Shown here: one piece after another, positions 26,348-35,717 of the stretch | Layout of the letters: every line of letters begins with the position of its first letter | How positions within the stretch are numbered: the first letter of the stretch is position 1 | NCBI GenBank assembly: GCA_041694515.1 | Contig: JASMSZ010000005.1 | Location: 1-64,000 of the forward strand | Length of the DNA stretch: 64,000 nucleotides | Source of the DNA: Halanaerobium sp041694515 | GTDB taxonomy: Bacteria > Bacillota > Halanaerobiia > Halanaerobiales > Halanaerobiaceae | Direction: 5' to 3' | Made by a program: the position numbers and the translations under genes | The notes under the pieces: model-generated | Databases searched by the model: none | What the model was told of the DNA's origin: nothing | The model's input: only the letters and a program-made list of their open reading frames with translations

Positions 26348-27856
26348 TTATTTAGATAATCTTATAACATTCCAGGAAAGCTTAGGAAGTTCTGCAGTTA
26401 ATTTATTTTCTCTAACTGCTGCCCTACCTTTAGCATGAGGTTTAACATTATCTGGATTATCTTCACTATTAACAGCCTTTAAATCCTCATGTTCTAAAAT
26501 AAGATGTTCCTGTACCTCATAGTCTTCAAAACCATTTAATTCACTTTCTAATTCCAGCGATGATTTGGTATCTCTATTAACTGCAAATATTGTTAATTCT
26601 GATTTATCTTCATTAAATACTGATACCTGTTCTAAGAGATTCACATCTTTAAAATCCCTGCTGTCATAAGTTGGAGAAGTTACTTTGCTGTCTAAAACAG
26701 TACCTCTACCAAATTTAGATGCATGATAATAGGGATAGAAAATTGTCTGTCTCCAGGTACCACCATCTTCACTGGTCATTATTGGAGCAATTACATTAAC
26801 CAGTTGAGCCTGATTGGCAATCTTAACTCGATCAGCATGTTTAAGTAAAGTTATTAAAGTCAATCCAACAACTAGAGCGTCCTCAAAGTTATAAATGTCT
26901 TCCAGCTGAGGAGGTGCAACCTGCCAGGGCTCTCTTTTTTTATCTGCCGCATCAGAATGATACCAGACATTCCACTCATCAAATGACAAATTAATTTTTT
27001 TATCACTATTTTTCTTAGCCTTAACATAGTCACAAATTGCTACAACAGAATGAATAAAATCATCAAGGCTTTCGGTTTGAGCCAGAAAGTTTTTAATATC
27101 ATCTTCATCATTGCGGAAATACTGATGTAGGGATATATAATCAATATGTTCATAAGTATGTTCCAGGACAGTTTCTTCCCACTCACCAAAAGTAGGCATC
27201 TGTCTATTGGAACTTCCAGAAACAACCAGTTCAATCTCAGGATCAAGCCCTTTCATAACCTTGGCAGTTTCTAATGCTAAACGGCCATATTCATCTGCTG
27301 TTTTGTGACCAATCTGCCAGGGTCCATCCATTTCATTTCCCAGACACCAGGTTTTTATATTATATGGTTTTTCTCTACCGTGTTCTTTGCGTAAATCACT
27401 GTAATAACTGCCACCAGGATGGTTGCAGTATTCTAAATAATTACGGGCAGCATCAATACCTCGTGTACCCAGGTTAACTGCCATCATTACATCTGTTCCT
27501 GCTTTTTCTGCCCACTGCATAAATTCATTTGTTCCAACTTCATTAGTTTCAACAGTTCTCCAGGCTAACTCAAGCCGATTTGGTCTGTCTTCAACAGGCC
27601 CAACTCCATCCTCCCAATTATAGCCAGAAACAAAGTTTCCACCTGGATAGCGAATTATTGGTGGGTCTATTTCTTTAATCAATTCTAAAACATCTTCTCG
27701 AAACCCATTTTCATCAGCAGTTGGGTGTTCAGGCTGATAAATTCCTGTATAAACAGCTCTACCCAGATGTTCTATAAATGAGCCAAAAATTCTTTCGTCT
27801 ACCTCACTTACTGTAAAATTACGATCTAAATATACTTTTGCATTTTTTTTAGTCAT
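26348..27856 (-). CDS. abfA: Alpha-L-arabinofuranosidase, glycoside hydrolase family 51
   Basis: 502 residues when started at the ATG at 27854-27856 (SD AAGGAGAC); a longer reading to 27952 overlaps the preceding gene and lacks an SD. With this start the acid/base Glu in CLGNEMDGPW is residue 175 and the nucleophile in SFDEWNVWY is residue 294, the same positions as in Geobacillus AbfA, which confirms the start. Cytoplasmic hexameric enzymes of this family release arabinose from arabinan and arabinoxylan oligosaccharides. Follows the ATPase genes of the Opp-type importer within the same operon. Confidence 0.95.
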   Translation of the reverse strand: MTKKNAKVYLDRNFTVSEVDERIFGSFIEHLGRAVYTGIYQPEHPTADENGFREDVLELIKEIDPPIIRYPGGNFVSGYNWEDGVGPVEDRPNRLELAWRTVETNEVGTNEFMQWAEKAGTDVMMAVNLGTRGIDAARNYLEYCNHPGGSYYSDLRKEHGREKPYNIKTWCLGNEMDGPWQIGHKTADEYGRLALETAKVMKGLDPEIELVVSGSSNRQMPTFGEWEETVLEHTYEHIDYISLHQYFRNDEDDIKNFLAQTESLDDFIHSVVAICDYVKAKKNSDKKINLSFDEWNVWYHSDAADKKREPWQVAPPQLEDIYNFEDALVVGLTLITLLKHADRVKIANQAQLVNVIAPIMTSEDGGTWRQTIFYPYYHASKFGRGTVLDSKVTSPTYDSRDFKDVNLLEQVSVFNEDKSELTIFAVNRDTKSSLELESELNGFEDYEVQEHLILEHEDLKAVNSEDNPDNVKPHAKGRAAVRENKLTAELPKLSWNVIRLSK

Positions 27857-27881
27857 CATTAGTCTCCTTTTCTTTAATAGA

Positions 27882-28922
27882 TTATGCTTTTTGCTCAACA
27901 AGATCATTATAGCCGGCAAGGTCAAGTTTTTTTGCAAAATGACAGGCAGCAAATTGTTCTTTTTTTTCGCTAATTAACTCTAATGGAGGTTCTTTTTCTT
28001 TACAAACATCCTGAGCATAAGGACAGCGGGGATGTAAATTACAGCCGCTGGGAGGATTTGAAGGATCCGGAACTATCCCTTCTATTTTACCTCTTTTTTT
28101 CTTCGATTTTGGATCACCTTCCGGTATTGACTGCAGAAGAATTTCTGTATAAGGATGGAGTGGATTATCATATAAATCATCAGCAGAGGCAATTTCTACA
28201 ATCTTACCTAAATACATTACCATAATTCGATCACTTATATGTTCAACTACACTCAGGTTATGGGCAATAAAAATATAAGTTAATCCCATTCTATCCTGCA
28301 GTTCTTCCAGAATATTTAAAATCTGGGCCTGAACTGAAACATCAAGAGCAGAAACCGGCTCATCACAGACAATAATTCTGGGATTTAATGTTAAAGCTCT
28401 GGCAATACCAATTCTCTGGCGCTGACCACCACTAAATTCGTGAGGGTATCGGTTTAAGAAAAATTCGCTTAATCCAACCTGATCCAGTAAATCTTTTGCA
28501 GTTTCAGTTCGTGATTTTTTTGTCCCAATCCCGTGAATCTCTAATGGTTCAACAATAATATCTCTGACCGACATTCTTGGATTTAAAGAAGACATTGGAT
28601 CCTGAAAAATCATCTGAATATCCTTTTTGTATGAATAAAATTCATCATCATCAATTTTAGTTAAATCTCTCCACTGTCCATCTTCATTTTTATATTCAAT
28701 TGTTCCGGCAGTTGGTTCAACTAACTTCATTAAAGTTTCTCCAGTGGTTGATTTTCCACAGCCTGATTCTCCCACAAGACCCAGTGTTTCACCTTCTTTG
28801 AGAGAAAAACTAACTCCATCAACTGCTTTAACCTGACCCACTACTTTTCTAAAAATGCCCTGTTTTACAGGAAAATATTTTTTTAAATCATTAACCTTTA
28901 AAATTAGTTCTTCATCCTTCAT
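27882..28922 (-). CDS. Opp-type ABC transporter ATP-binding protein (OppF-like)
   Basis: 346 residues from the ATG at 28920-28922 (SD AAGGAGG). Walker A GESGCGKST, signature FSGGQRQRIGIARAL, Walker B IIVCDEPVSALDVS, H-loop IAHNL, and the oligopeptide-family C-terminal extension with GCNLHPRCPYA and cysteines (CNL, C, CKEKEPP, ACH) typical of OppD/OppF. Overlaps the OppD-like gene by 11 bp. In this operon the peptide-family transporter most likely carries arabino-oligosaccharides, as known for Opp-like carbohydrate importers in Thermotogae. Confidence 0.92.
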   Translation of the reverse strand: MKDEELILKVNDLKKYFPVKQGIFRKVVGQVKAVDGVSFSLKEGETLGLVGESGCGKSTTGETLMKLVEPTAGTIEYKNEDGQWRDLTKIDDDEFYSYKKDIQMIFQDPMSSLNPRMSVRDIIVEPLEIHGIGTKKSRTETAKDLLDQVGLSEFFLNRYPHEFSGGQRQRIGIARALTLNPRIIVCDEPVSALDVSVQAQILNILEELQDRMGLTYIFIAHNLSVVEHISDRIMVMYLGKIVEIASADDLYDNPLHPYTEILLQSIPEGDPKSKKKRGKIEGIVPDPSNPPSGCNLHPRCPYAQDVCKEKEPPLELISEKKEQFAACHFAKKLDLAGYNDLVEQKA

Positions 28923-29928
28923 TTCTTTTACCTCCTTCCTCATAAAGCCAGCATTTAGACTGATGACCTTCTCCTACATCAAAGACAGGAGGTTCTTTTT
29001 TAGTACAGATATCCATTTTATGAGGACAGCGAGGTGCAAAATGACAGGCATCAGGTAAATTATAGATCTGAGGTACAGACCCACTAATTGGCTTTAATTC
29101 CTTTTTGCGGCCAATTTTTGGTATTGACTGTAATAATCCCTGAGTATAGGGATGAGAAGGATTATAGAATAAATCTTCTACCTCTGCTACTTCTACAACC
29201 TTACCTGTATACATCACCACAACTCGGTCAGAAATCTCTCCAATTACATCCAGATCATGAGAGATAAACATAATTGACATCTTATACTCCTGCTGCAGCT
29301 CTTCCATCAATTCTAAAATCTGCGCTTCAACTGTTACATCAAGGGCAGTAGTTGGTTCATCAGCTATTAACAGACTCGGATTAGAAGATAAGGCAACAGC
29401 TATCATTGCTCTCTGATTCATTCCTCCACTCAACTGATAGGGATAATCATTAATTCTCTGTTCAGGCGGAGAAATACCAACTTTGCGCAGCATTTCTATG
29501 GCCATCCCTCTGGCTTCTATTTTGTCAACATCATGGCTCAACATAATACCTTCCATAATCTGCGAACCAACAGTATAAACAGGACTTAAAGATGACATTG
29601 GATCCTGAAAAATCATGGCTGTATCTTTACGTCTTATATCTTTCATCTTTTTTCCCGTCCGTTTTAATTTTGCAATATCAATAATCTCATCATTATCCCG
29701 ATGAAGTAGAATTTCGCCTCCATAAATTTTTCCTTTAGGTTGAGGAACTAGATTTAAAATAGAAAGTGAAGTAATACTTTTTCCACATCCACTTTCGCCC
29801 ACAATCCCCAGAGTTTCACCTTTATAAACATCAAAGCTAACTCCATCAACTGCTTTGGCAAGTCCTCTTCTCGTATCAAAATAGGTTCTTAAATTCTTTA
29901 CTTCCAGCAATTTATCTTTATTTTTCAT
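28912..29928 (-). CDS. Opp-type ABC transporter ATP-binding protein (OppD-like)
   Basis: 338 residues. Walker A GESGCGKSI (a Ser/Thr to Ile-flanked variant, still GKS), signature LSGGMNQRAMIAVAL, Walker B LLIADEPTTALDVT, H-loop ISHDLDVI, C-terminal oligopeptide-family region with HFAPRCPHKMDIC. Pairs with the OppF-like subunit to drive the OppB/OppC channel. SD is weak (GGCGGG, about 13 bases from ATG). Confidence 0.92.
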   Translation of the reverse strand: MKNKDKLLEVKNLRTYFDTRRGLAKAVDGVSFDVYKGETLGIVGESGCGKSITSLSILNLVPQPKGKIYGGEILLHRDNDEIIDIAKLKRTGKKMKDIRRKDTAMIFQDPMSSLSPVYTVGSQIMEGIMLSHDVDKIEARGMAIEMLRKVGISPPEQRINDYPYQLSGGMNQRAMIAVALSSNPSLLIADEPTTALDVTVEAQILELMEELQQEYKMSIMFISHDLDVIGEISDRVVVMYTGKVVEVAEVEDLFYNPSHPYTQGLLQSIPKIGRKKELKPISGSVPQIYNLPDACHFAPRCPHKMDICTKKEPPVFDVGEGHQSKCWLYEEGGKRNEG

Positions 29929-29968
29929 AATTATTTAACCCGCCTTTATCTGCAATATTTCTTCAGTA

Positions 29969-31102
29969 TTAATGATAAGGATCTGCAGCATCTCTTAATC
30001 CATCACCAACAAAGTTAAAAGCCAGTACAGCTATGATAACAAACACTCCCGGGATAAAATACCATGGATACTGTGCAACGGCTCTCACATTCTGAGCCTC
30101 CTGCAGAAGTACACCCCAGCTAACTGCAGGTGCCTTAAGTCCTAAACCAAGGAAACTCAGTGCTGTTTCACCAATAATCATTCCCGGGATAGCAAGTGTC
30201 AGATTAACCAGAATATAACTCATACAATTAGGTATTAAATGTTTACTGATAATTCTACCACTTTTTGCACCAGCAGCTCTTGCTGCCTTAACAAAATCTT
30301 CTTCTTTTAATGATAAAATTTGACCGCGTAAAACTCGAGCCATACTTACCCAGCCAGTAAGTGATAAAATCACTGTAATGGCAAAATAAACCTGAATTAC
30401 ACTCCAGTCTTGAGGTAAAGCTGCACCAAGTCCCATCCAGAGCGGTATTTTGGGAATTGCAAGTGTGAACTCTATAACTCTTTGAATAAAATTATCAACC
30501 ATACCACCCAGATAACCGGAAATACCTCCAAAAAACAGTCCCAGAACCAGACTTACTGCAATACCAACAAGTCCAACTGTTAAAGATAAACGAGCACCAT
30601 GAATAGTTCTGGTAAAAATATCTCTACCTAATCCATCAGTTCCAAATAGAAAAATTTGTGTTTCATCAGAGCCAAATAATTTTAGGTTTGTTTTAAATAA
30701 ACCTAAAAAATTATATGTATCATCTGATTTATATAAAAAATTAACAGGTATTTGTTGGCTTTCATCAACTGTATATTCCATTGCCAGTGTTTCCATATTT
30801 CTTTTTCCTACAATTGGATGAACATAAGGAGTAGACAAACCATCTTCATCTATAAATTTGATCCTTTGAGGAGCAATATTCTGGAATTTAGAAAACCTTT
30901 CATTAGGGTCATATGGGGTTAAAAACCCAGCAAAAAGTGCACTAACATATAAAAGAATTAAAACTATTATTCCGCCCATTGCAAGTTTATGATTTTTAAA
31001 TTCTTCCCACATCAACTGCCAGTGAGACTTTGCTTTAAAAGGATTACTCATAACAATATTTTCATCTTTAGTTATTTTACTTTCACTAGAATTATTTTTC
31101 AA
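29969..31102 (-). CDS. Opp-type ABC transporter permease (OppC-like)
   Basis: 377 residues. N-terminal OppC leader (SHWQLMWEEFKNHKLAMGGIIVL), an unusually long external loop between helices 1 and 2 (about residues 65-160), FGTDGLGRDIFTRTIHGARLSL, then the conserved permease core with the EAA loop VKAARAAGAKSGRIISKHLIPN. TTG start with SD GGGAGG. Spaced 23 bp from the OppB-like gene. Confidence 0.92.
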   Translation of the reverse strand: MKNNSSESKITKDENIVMSNPFKAKSHWQLMWEEFKNHKLAMGGIIVLILLYVSALFAGFLTPYDPNERFSKFQNIAPQRIKFIDEDGLSTPYVHPIVGKRNMETLAMEYTVDESQQIPVNFLYKSDDTYNFLGLFKTNLKLFGSDETQIFLFGTDGLGRDIFTRTIHGARLSLTVGLVGIAVSLVLGLFFGGISGYLGGMVDNFIQRVIEFTLAIPKIPLWMGLGAALPQDWSVIQVYFAITVILSLTGWVSMARVLRGQILSLKEEDFVKAARAAGAKSGRIISKHLIPNCMSYILVNLTLAIPGMIIGETALSFLGLGLKAPAVSWGVLLQEAQNVRAVAQYPWYFIPGVFVIIAVLAFNFVGDGLRDAADPYH

Positions 31103-31125
31103 TTAAATAGCCTCCCTTCCTTTGA

Positions 31126-32109
31126 TCAATCATAACGGATCCGTGGATCTACCAGAGCAAGCAAAATATCTGATAAAAGTGTACCAATCAAAATCAAAAC
31201 AATATTAAAGAAAATTATAGTACCTGCTAAATACATATCCTGAATTTTTAAGGCATCATAAAGTTTAGGTCCTAAAGTTGGCAGCCCTAAAACAATACCT
31301 GCTATTGTTCCACCCGAAATAATTTGTGGTAAAAGCCAGCCAATTGTGCTGATTAACGGATTAACAGCAATTCTGGCAGCATACTTGATAATAACTTTAA
31401 TTTCGTCAACTCCTTTTGATCTGGCCATTTGAATATAGGGCTGTCTGAGCTGATCTAGCATTTCTGCCCTCATAATTCTAATTAGACCTGCCATACCAGC
31501 TGTACCGACTACGACAACCGGTACCCAGATTCTCTGTAACACTGCAAGTATTTTGGTTAATCCCCAGGGTTCTCCCATATATTGAACCGGCATTAAACCA
31601 GATAAATTTATACCAAAAAATCTTAAACCCACAAACATTATGATAATTGCCAGTAAAAAATTAGGTATTGAGACTCCCAGGAAACCAAAAAAGGTAAATA
31701 CATAATCACCAAAAGAATATTGCTTTACTGCCGAATAAATACCAATGGGGATTGATAAAATCCAGGTAAATAAAAGAGTTAAAGTTGAAATTAAAATTGT
31801 ATATCCAATTCTTTCCTGAATAATATTTATAACCGGCCTTTCTTCACTAAAGGCCATCCCAAAATCACCACGAGGAAAGCCTTTAACCCATTTCCAGTAC
31901 TGTAAATAAATAGGATCATTCAATCCATATCGCTCTTTGATTGTGTCAGCTCTACTCTGTTCAACTTCTCCTCCCATCTGCTGTAAATTGGCCAGATAAG
32001 AATCTATATAACTTCCTGGTGGAAGAGTAATTATTAAAAAAGAAATCATAGAAATTAAAATTATCATCGGGATAATAATTAACGTTCTTCTCAAAATAAA
32101 ATTTAACAA
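31126..32109 (-). CDS. Opp-type ABC transporter permease (OppB-like)
   Basis: 327 residues, about six membrane helices; N-terminal ILRRTLIIIPMIILISMISFLI, DPIYLQYWKWVKGFPRGDFGMAF and the EAA-loop YIQMARSKGVDEIKVIIKYAAR are OppB/DppB hallmarks. TTG start behind SD GGGAGGG. It is separated from the binding-protein gene by a strong hairpin (32172-32211). Confidence 0.92.
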   Translation of the reverse strand: MLNFILRRTLIIIPMIILISMISFLIITLPPGSYIDSYLANLQQMGGEVEQSRADTIKERYGLNDPIYLQYWKWVKGFPRGDFGMAFSEERPVINIIQERIGYTILISTLTLLFTWILSIPIGIYSAVKQYSFGDYVFTFFGFLGVSIPNFLLAIIIMFVGLRFFGINLSGLMPVQYMGEPWGLTKILAVLQRIWVPVVVVGTAGMAGLIRIMRAEMLDQLRQPYIQMARSKGVDEIKVIIKYAARIAVNPLISTIGWLLPQIISGGTIAGIVLGLPTLGPKLYDALKIQDMYLAGTIIFFNIVLILIGTLLSDILLALVDPRIRYD

Positions 32110-32171
32110 TATTTTCCCTCCCTTAACAATATAAGTTAAAATAATTAAAAAGTCATTTTTTATAGTTATTT

Positions 32172-32211
32172 AAAATTGTCAGGTACCGTCTATCAGATAC
32201 CTGACAATTTT
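32172..32211 (-). terminator. Hairpin between binding-protein gene and permeases
   Basis: Perfect 14-bp inverted repeat AAAATTGTCAGGTA / TACCTGACAATTTT with a 12-nt loop, followed on the minus strand by TTAAATAACTAT. It begins 41 bp after the binding-protein stop. Same arrangement as the malE-malF hairpin. Confidence 0.7.
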
Positions 32212-32251
32212 ATGATATTTATTTAAATAAAACTAGCTAATAAACATCAAA

Positions 32252-34264
32252 TTAATGTTCTGAAGGATTTTCCCAGTAGAACTGCTCTACATAGGCATTT
32301 CTGGTTGCACCAACACTGGGGTTATCTCCTACTTTTCTCAGATTAAGAAGTCCATTTTTAGAAACTCCAACATGTCCTGCCATACCAACTGTTCCTATAG
32401 ATGGCAGATATTCATGCACATAATTACCAACTTCTCTGTATAATTTAGTTCTTTCTTCTTCATTAACATGATCTACTGTATGACCAGCAGTATACCAGTC
32501 AATGATTTCCTGAGGTGGTTTGATCGCTAATTTCTGTCTTGCTTCTGGAATTTCAGATTCAGGAATTCTAGTCTGGGTGTAAGGATTATAATCAAGGAAC
32601 CAGTTTCCATAAGCATTATATGTGTCTTCTGCTGGCACATATTGATCCCAGGGAGGTAAGGAACCTGTCATAAAGGTTGTAGAAATTTGAGTTCTTCCTT
32701 CCCAGATTTCAGTAAAGAATAAACCCTCTTCTACAGAATCCATATTAACATTAATTCCAACATCATTCCAGAATCCTTTAGCCATTTCTGCAGTTGACAT
32801 AGCAACACTACGACTTGAGTTAGCTAAAAGCTGTAATAAAAGATCATCACCATTTGGTTTATCTCTCCAGCCATCACCATTCTGGTCAACTACACCCATT
32901 TCATCGAGTAAAGCTTTTGCTTTTTCAGGATTATATTCAGTATAAGCTGTAGCCCATTCTTCCTTATAGGCTTCATCATCAACTGTTCCAGGATGATAGG
33001 TTAACTGTCTTTCTTCACCCTGTCCCATAAAAACTAAATTTTTAATCTCTGTCCTGTTAAGGGCAAAAGATAGTGCTTTGCGGAATCTGACATCACCTAA
33101 GATTTCCCACATATCTTTAGCATTCACAGGCTGCTGCTGGACAGAAAATGTTACCCGACTGGCCCATAAGGAATCACCAATCCAGGCATTATAATTTCCA
33201 TCTTCTTCACTTGCTTTAATTGTCGGATAATCTGCAAAAGATAAAAATGAACTAATATAATCAATTTCACCAGATAAAACATTCATTAACCTTGCCTGTG
33301 CATCTGGAGTAGATATTGTTCTCTGTTCATCAATATATGGCAGCTGATTTCCTTCTGGATCAACTTTAAAGTAATATGGATTACGTTCATAAATTCTTCC
33401 AGTAGGTGTTACTTTTTTTACAACCCAGGCTGATAAAACTGGTCTGCCAACTGGTTTAGGATTAAAAAACTCCCAGGATAATCTATTATTAAAGTACTGA
33501 ACCCAGCTTCCAAAACCTGCTTCCTTGGCTAACTTTTCTGCATTTTCATTATATTTAGGATGAAATTTTTTCATATAATGAGAAGGTGGGAAAAATTCTA
33601 AACCTGCATACCAGGTTGCATCCATATTTTCATGGAAGGTGTAGTAGGGAATTGCAAAATTAAATTCTATTGTGTAATCATTAATAGGATTTACCTCCAT
33701 AATTTCTCCACCTGGACGGAAAGTAATCGGAACTGCTGTTGTTAAAGTTTCATTTAAGAGAATATCATTATACCAGAACATAACATCTTCACTTGTTAAC
33801 TCATTTCCATCTGACCATTTAACTCCTTCTCTTAAATAAAGAGTAAAAGTTTTACCTCCATTACTATATTCCCAATCTTTAGCAAAGTTAGGAATTGTCA
33901 TTAAATTATCAAAATCTCTATTTTTTAAGAGGGGAGTTTCCACTAATGTATGACCATTTACTCCCAGTCCGTCCGGCCCAAACTGAGTAAAAGTCATACT
34001 GCCACCATATTTACCAATTGATTCTTCTGGCTGAACCACTACTGGATTTTTAGGCAATCTTTCTTCTACTGGTGGTAATTCTCCAGCCTCAACTCTCTTT
34101 TTTAACATTGGTGCTTCCTTAAATTCTGTAATTCCTGATCCAGAAAATGGAATAATTCCTGAGGCAGGATTTTTTGCTGCTTCTTCTCCCGCGCCGGCAA
34201 AAGCAGTTATTGATATACTTAACATTAAAATTGTTAGAAAAAATACTTTAGTTATCTTTTTCAT
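32252..34264 (-). CDS. Family-5 extracellular solute-binding protein (oligosaccharide/peptide)
   Basis: 670 residues; signal peptide MKKITKVFFLTILMLSISIT with a ITAFAGAGEE cleavage region and no lipobox Cys. The mature part matches SBP family 5 (SBP_bac_5): FTLYLREGVKWSDGNELTSEDVMFW and FRKALSFALNRTEI are the usual signatures. It is larger than peptide-binding OppA (about 540), like the carbohydrate-binding members. First gene of the operon with OppBCDF, two GH51 genes and two GH43 genes, so arabino-oligosaccharides are the likely ligands (inference). SD GGGAGAGG. Confidence 0.9.
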   Translation of the reverse strand: MKKITKVFFLTILMLSISITAFAGAGEEAAKNPASGIIPFSGSGITEFKEAPMLKKRVEAGELPPVEERLPKNPVVVQPEESIGKYGGSMTFTQFGPDGLGVNGHTLVETPLLKNRDFDNLMTIPNFAKDWEYSNGGKTFTLYLREGVKWSDGNELTSEDVMFWYNDILLNETLTTAVPITFRPGGEIMEVNPINDYTIEFNFAIPYYTFHENMDATWYAGLEFFPPSHYMKKFHPKYNENAEKLAKEAGFGSWVQYFNNRLSWEFFNPKPVGRPVLSAWVVKKVTPTGRIYERNPYYFKVDPEGNQLPYIDEQRTISTPDAQARLMNVLSGEIDYISSFLSFADYPTIKASEEDGNYNAWIGDSLWASRVTFSVQQQPVNAKDMWEILGDVRFRKALSFALNRTEIKNLVFMGQGEERQLTYHPGTVDDEAYKEEWATAYTEYNPEKAKALLDEMGVVDQNGDGWRDKPNGDDLLLQLLANSSRSVAMSTAEMAKGFWNDVGINVNMDSVEEGLFFTEIWEGRTQISTTFMTGSLPPWDQYVPAEDTYNAYGNWFLDYNPYTQTRIPESEIPEARQKLAIKPPQEIIDWYTAGHTVDHVNEEERTKLYREVGNYVHEYLPSIGTVGMAGHVGVSKNGLLNLRKVGDNPSVGATRNAYVEQFYWENPSEH

Positions 34265-34409
34265 TTTTTCCTCTCCCTTATAATTGATTTGTTAAAACAA
34301 AATACTTATAGTCGATTTAAGAGCATTTAATTTCTTATCCACCTCCAGCTGAATTATTTTTGCTCGTTAGATAAAATTATAAGGTTATAAGCAATTTGTT
34401 TTAGTATTG

Positions 34410-34510
34410 ATTAAAGAACAATCAGTAATTTTAACTAATATTACCAGATAATATCCTTTATCAGGGTTATTTAGTATTTATAAGTTGAGTTATTACTTTA
34501 GTTCTTTAAT
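34410..34510 (-). promoter_or_regulatory. Structured 5' leader of the arabino-oligosaccharide operon
   Basis: GTTCTTTAAT at 34501-34510 and ATTAAAGAAC at 34410-34419 form a perfect 10-bp long-range stem that starts about 4 nt from the predicted transcript end and closes an 81-nt loop containing smaller possible hairpins. No T-run terminator follows. Could be a regulatory RNA fold or a spaced pair of protein sites. Confidence 0.4.
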
Positions 34511-34520
34511 TTTCACTAAA

Positions 34521-34550
34521 AGTATAGCATAAAATTTAGATTGATGTCAA
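34521..34550 (-). promoter_or_regulatory. Promoter of the arabino-oligosaccharide operon
   Basis: Minus strand -35 TTGACA (34545-34550), 18-bp spacer, -10 TATACT (34521-34526). Predicted start near 34514, leaving a 250-nt leader before the binding-protein gene. Part of the 500-bp divergent intergenic region 34265-34764; the remainder is AT-rich. Confidence 0.7.
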
Positions 34551-34702
34551 ATGAATTGACTTAAATTATCTAATAATTTTAATCATTCGGGGTTAAGCCT
34601 GGAATAAAGAGCATTATTTTAAAATTTTTAACTATAAAATTCATTAATTACTTCTATTAATTAAATGTAAATTAAATAATTGTTTTAAAAACAGCCCCAA
34701 AT

Positions 34703-34731
34703 TTGATTTTTTTAAGTTTTTGTTTTATAAT
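34703..34731 (+). promoter_or_regulatory. Promoter of the ArsR-type regulator gene
   Basis: -35 TTGATT (34703-34708), 17-bp spacer, -10 TATAAT (34726-34731); leader of about 27 nt to the TTG start. Confidence 0.65.
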
Positions 34732-34764
34732 TGACTAAAATAAATAAAGTTTGGAGGGAGAAGT

Positions 34765-35670
34765 TTGATTTTAATTGATAATTTAAGAGATGGATTAAAA
34801 ACCTTTAAAGCCTTAAGTTCAGAATCGAGAATTAAAATTCTGGAACTTTTATCAGAATATAATCAGCTTAATATGAACGAACTGGCTGAAAAGCTTGGCT
34901 TAACAAATGGTGCGATTACTTCCCATGTTAAAAAATTAGAGGAATGTGGTTTGATTAAAGTATCAACTGAGTCAGCGGCCCGAGGTAATCAGAAATTATG
35001 TTATTTACATGAAGATAAACTAATTTTTGACTTGAAAAAGCAAACTGAAGAAAAATTTTATGAATCTGAAATTGCAGTTGGACATTTTTCTGATTATGAA
35101 GTTTATCCTACCTGTGGACTGGCAAATAAAGATCATATTATAGGGGAAGTAGATGACCCCAGTTTTTTTGCAGATCCAGAAAGAATAAACAGTCAAATTT
35201 TATGGTTTACTAAAGGTTTTATAGAATATAGGCTGCCCAATTATCTAAAACCTGGTCAGGAATTAAGTGAGATTCAAATTTCTATGGAAATAAGTTCGGA
35301 AGCTCCTGGTGTCTGTAATGACTGGCCATCTGATATTTTCTTCTATCTTAATGATGTGGAACTGGGAAGCTGGACAAGTCCGGGGGATTTTGGAGAAACT
35401 AAAGGTATTTTTACACCTTCCTGGTGGTATCCTAACTGGAATCAATATGGGCTTTTAAAATTACTTTCAGTTAGCAAGTATGGTACTTTTATTGACGGAT
35501 CAAAAATTTCAGAAGTAACAATTGATCAGCTCGAACTTGATCATAAGAGTAATTATAAATTTAAAATAGCTGTACCAGAAAAAGCTGAAAATAAAGGTGG
35601 ATTAACAATTTTTGGTGATAATTTTGGTAATTATAATCAGAATATCTATGTTCGTTTAATTTATAATTAA
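34765..35670 (+). CDS. ArsR-type winged-helix regulator with large C-terminal ligand-binding-like domain
   Basis: 301 residues. Residues about 10-90 form an ArsR/SmtB-like winged helix (LSSESRIKILELLSEYNQLNMNELAEKLGLTNGAITSHVKKLEECGLI). The remaining 200 residues are beta-rich and rich in Trp, Gly and Pro (FFYLNDVELGSWTSPGDFG, PSWWYPNWNQYG, ending GDNFGNYNQNIYVRLIYN), which suggests a jelly-roll carbohydrate-binding-like sensor; this is inference from composition. Metal-binding ArsR cysteines are absent. TTG start with SD GGAGGG. Divergent from the arabino-oligosaccharide operon, so it is the likely regulator of it. Confidence 0.8.
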   Translation: MILIDNLRDGLKTFKALSSESRIKILELLSEYNQLNMNELAEKLGLTNGAITSHVKKLEECGLIKVSTESAARGNQKLCYLHEDKLIFDLKKQTEEKFYESEIAVGHFSDYEVYPTCGLANKDHIIGEVDDPSFFADPERINSQILWFTKGFIEYRLPNYLKPGQELSEIQISMEISSEAPGVCNDWPSDIFFYLNDVELGSWTSPGDFGETKGIFTPSWWYPNWNQYGLLKLLSVSKYGTFIDGSKISEVTIDQLELDHKSNYKFKIAVPEKAENKGGLTIFGDNFGNYNQNIYVRLIYN

Positions 35671-35717
35671 AATTAAAAGATAGATTAGAATATTTTTAAT
35701 TGAGGTGTAAAAGCAAG

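Noticed and set aside
26348..27952. Start of abfA at 27952
   Set aside because: It overlaps the ATPase gene upstream, has no SD, and would shift the catalytic residues from the family positions 175 and 294.
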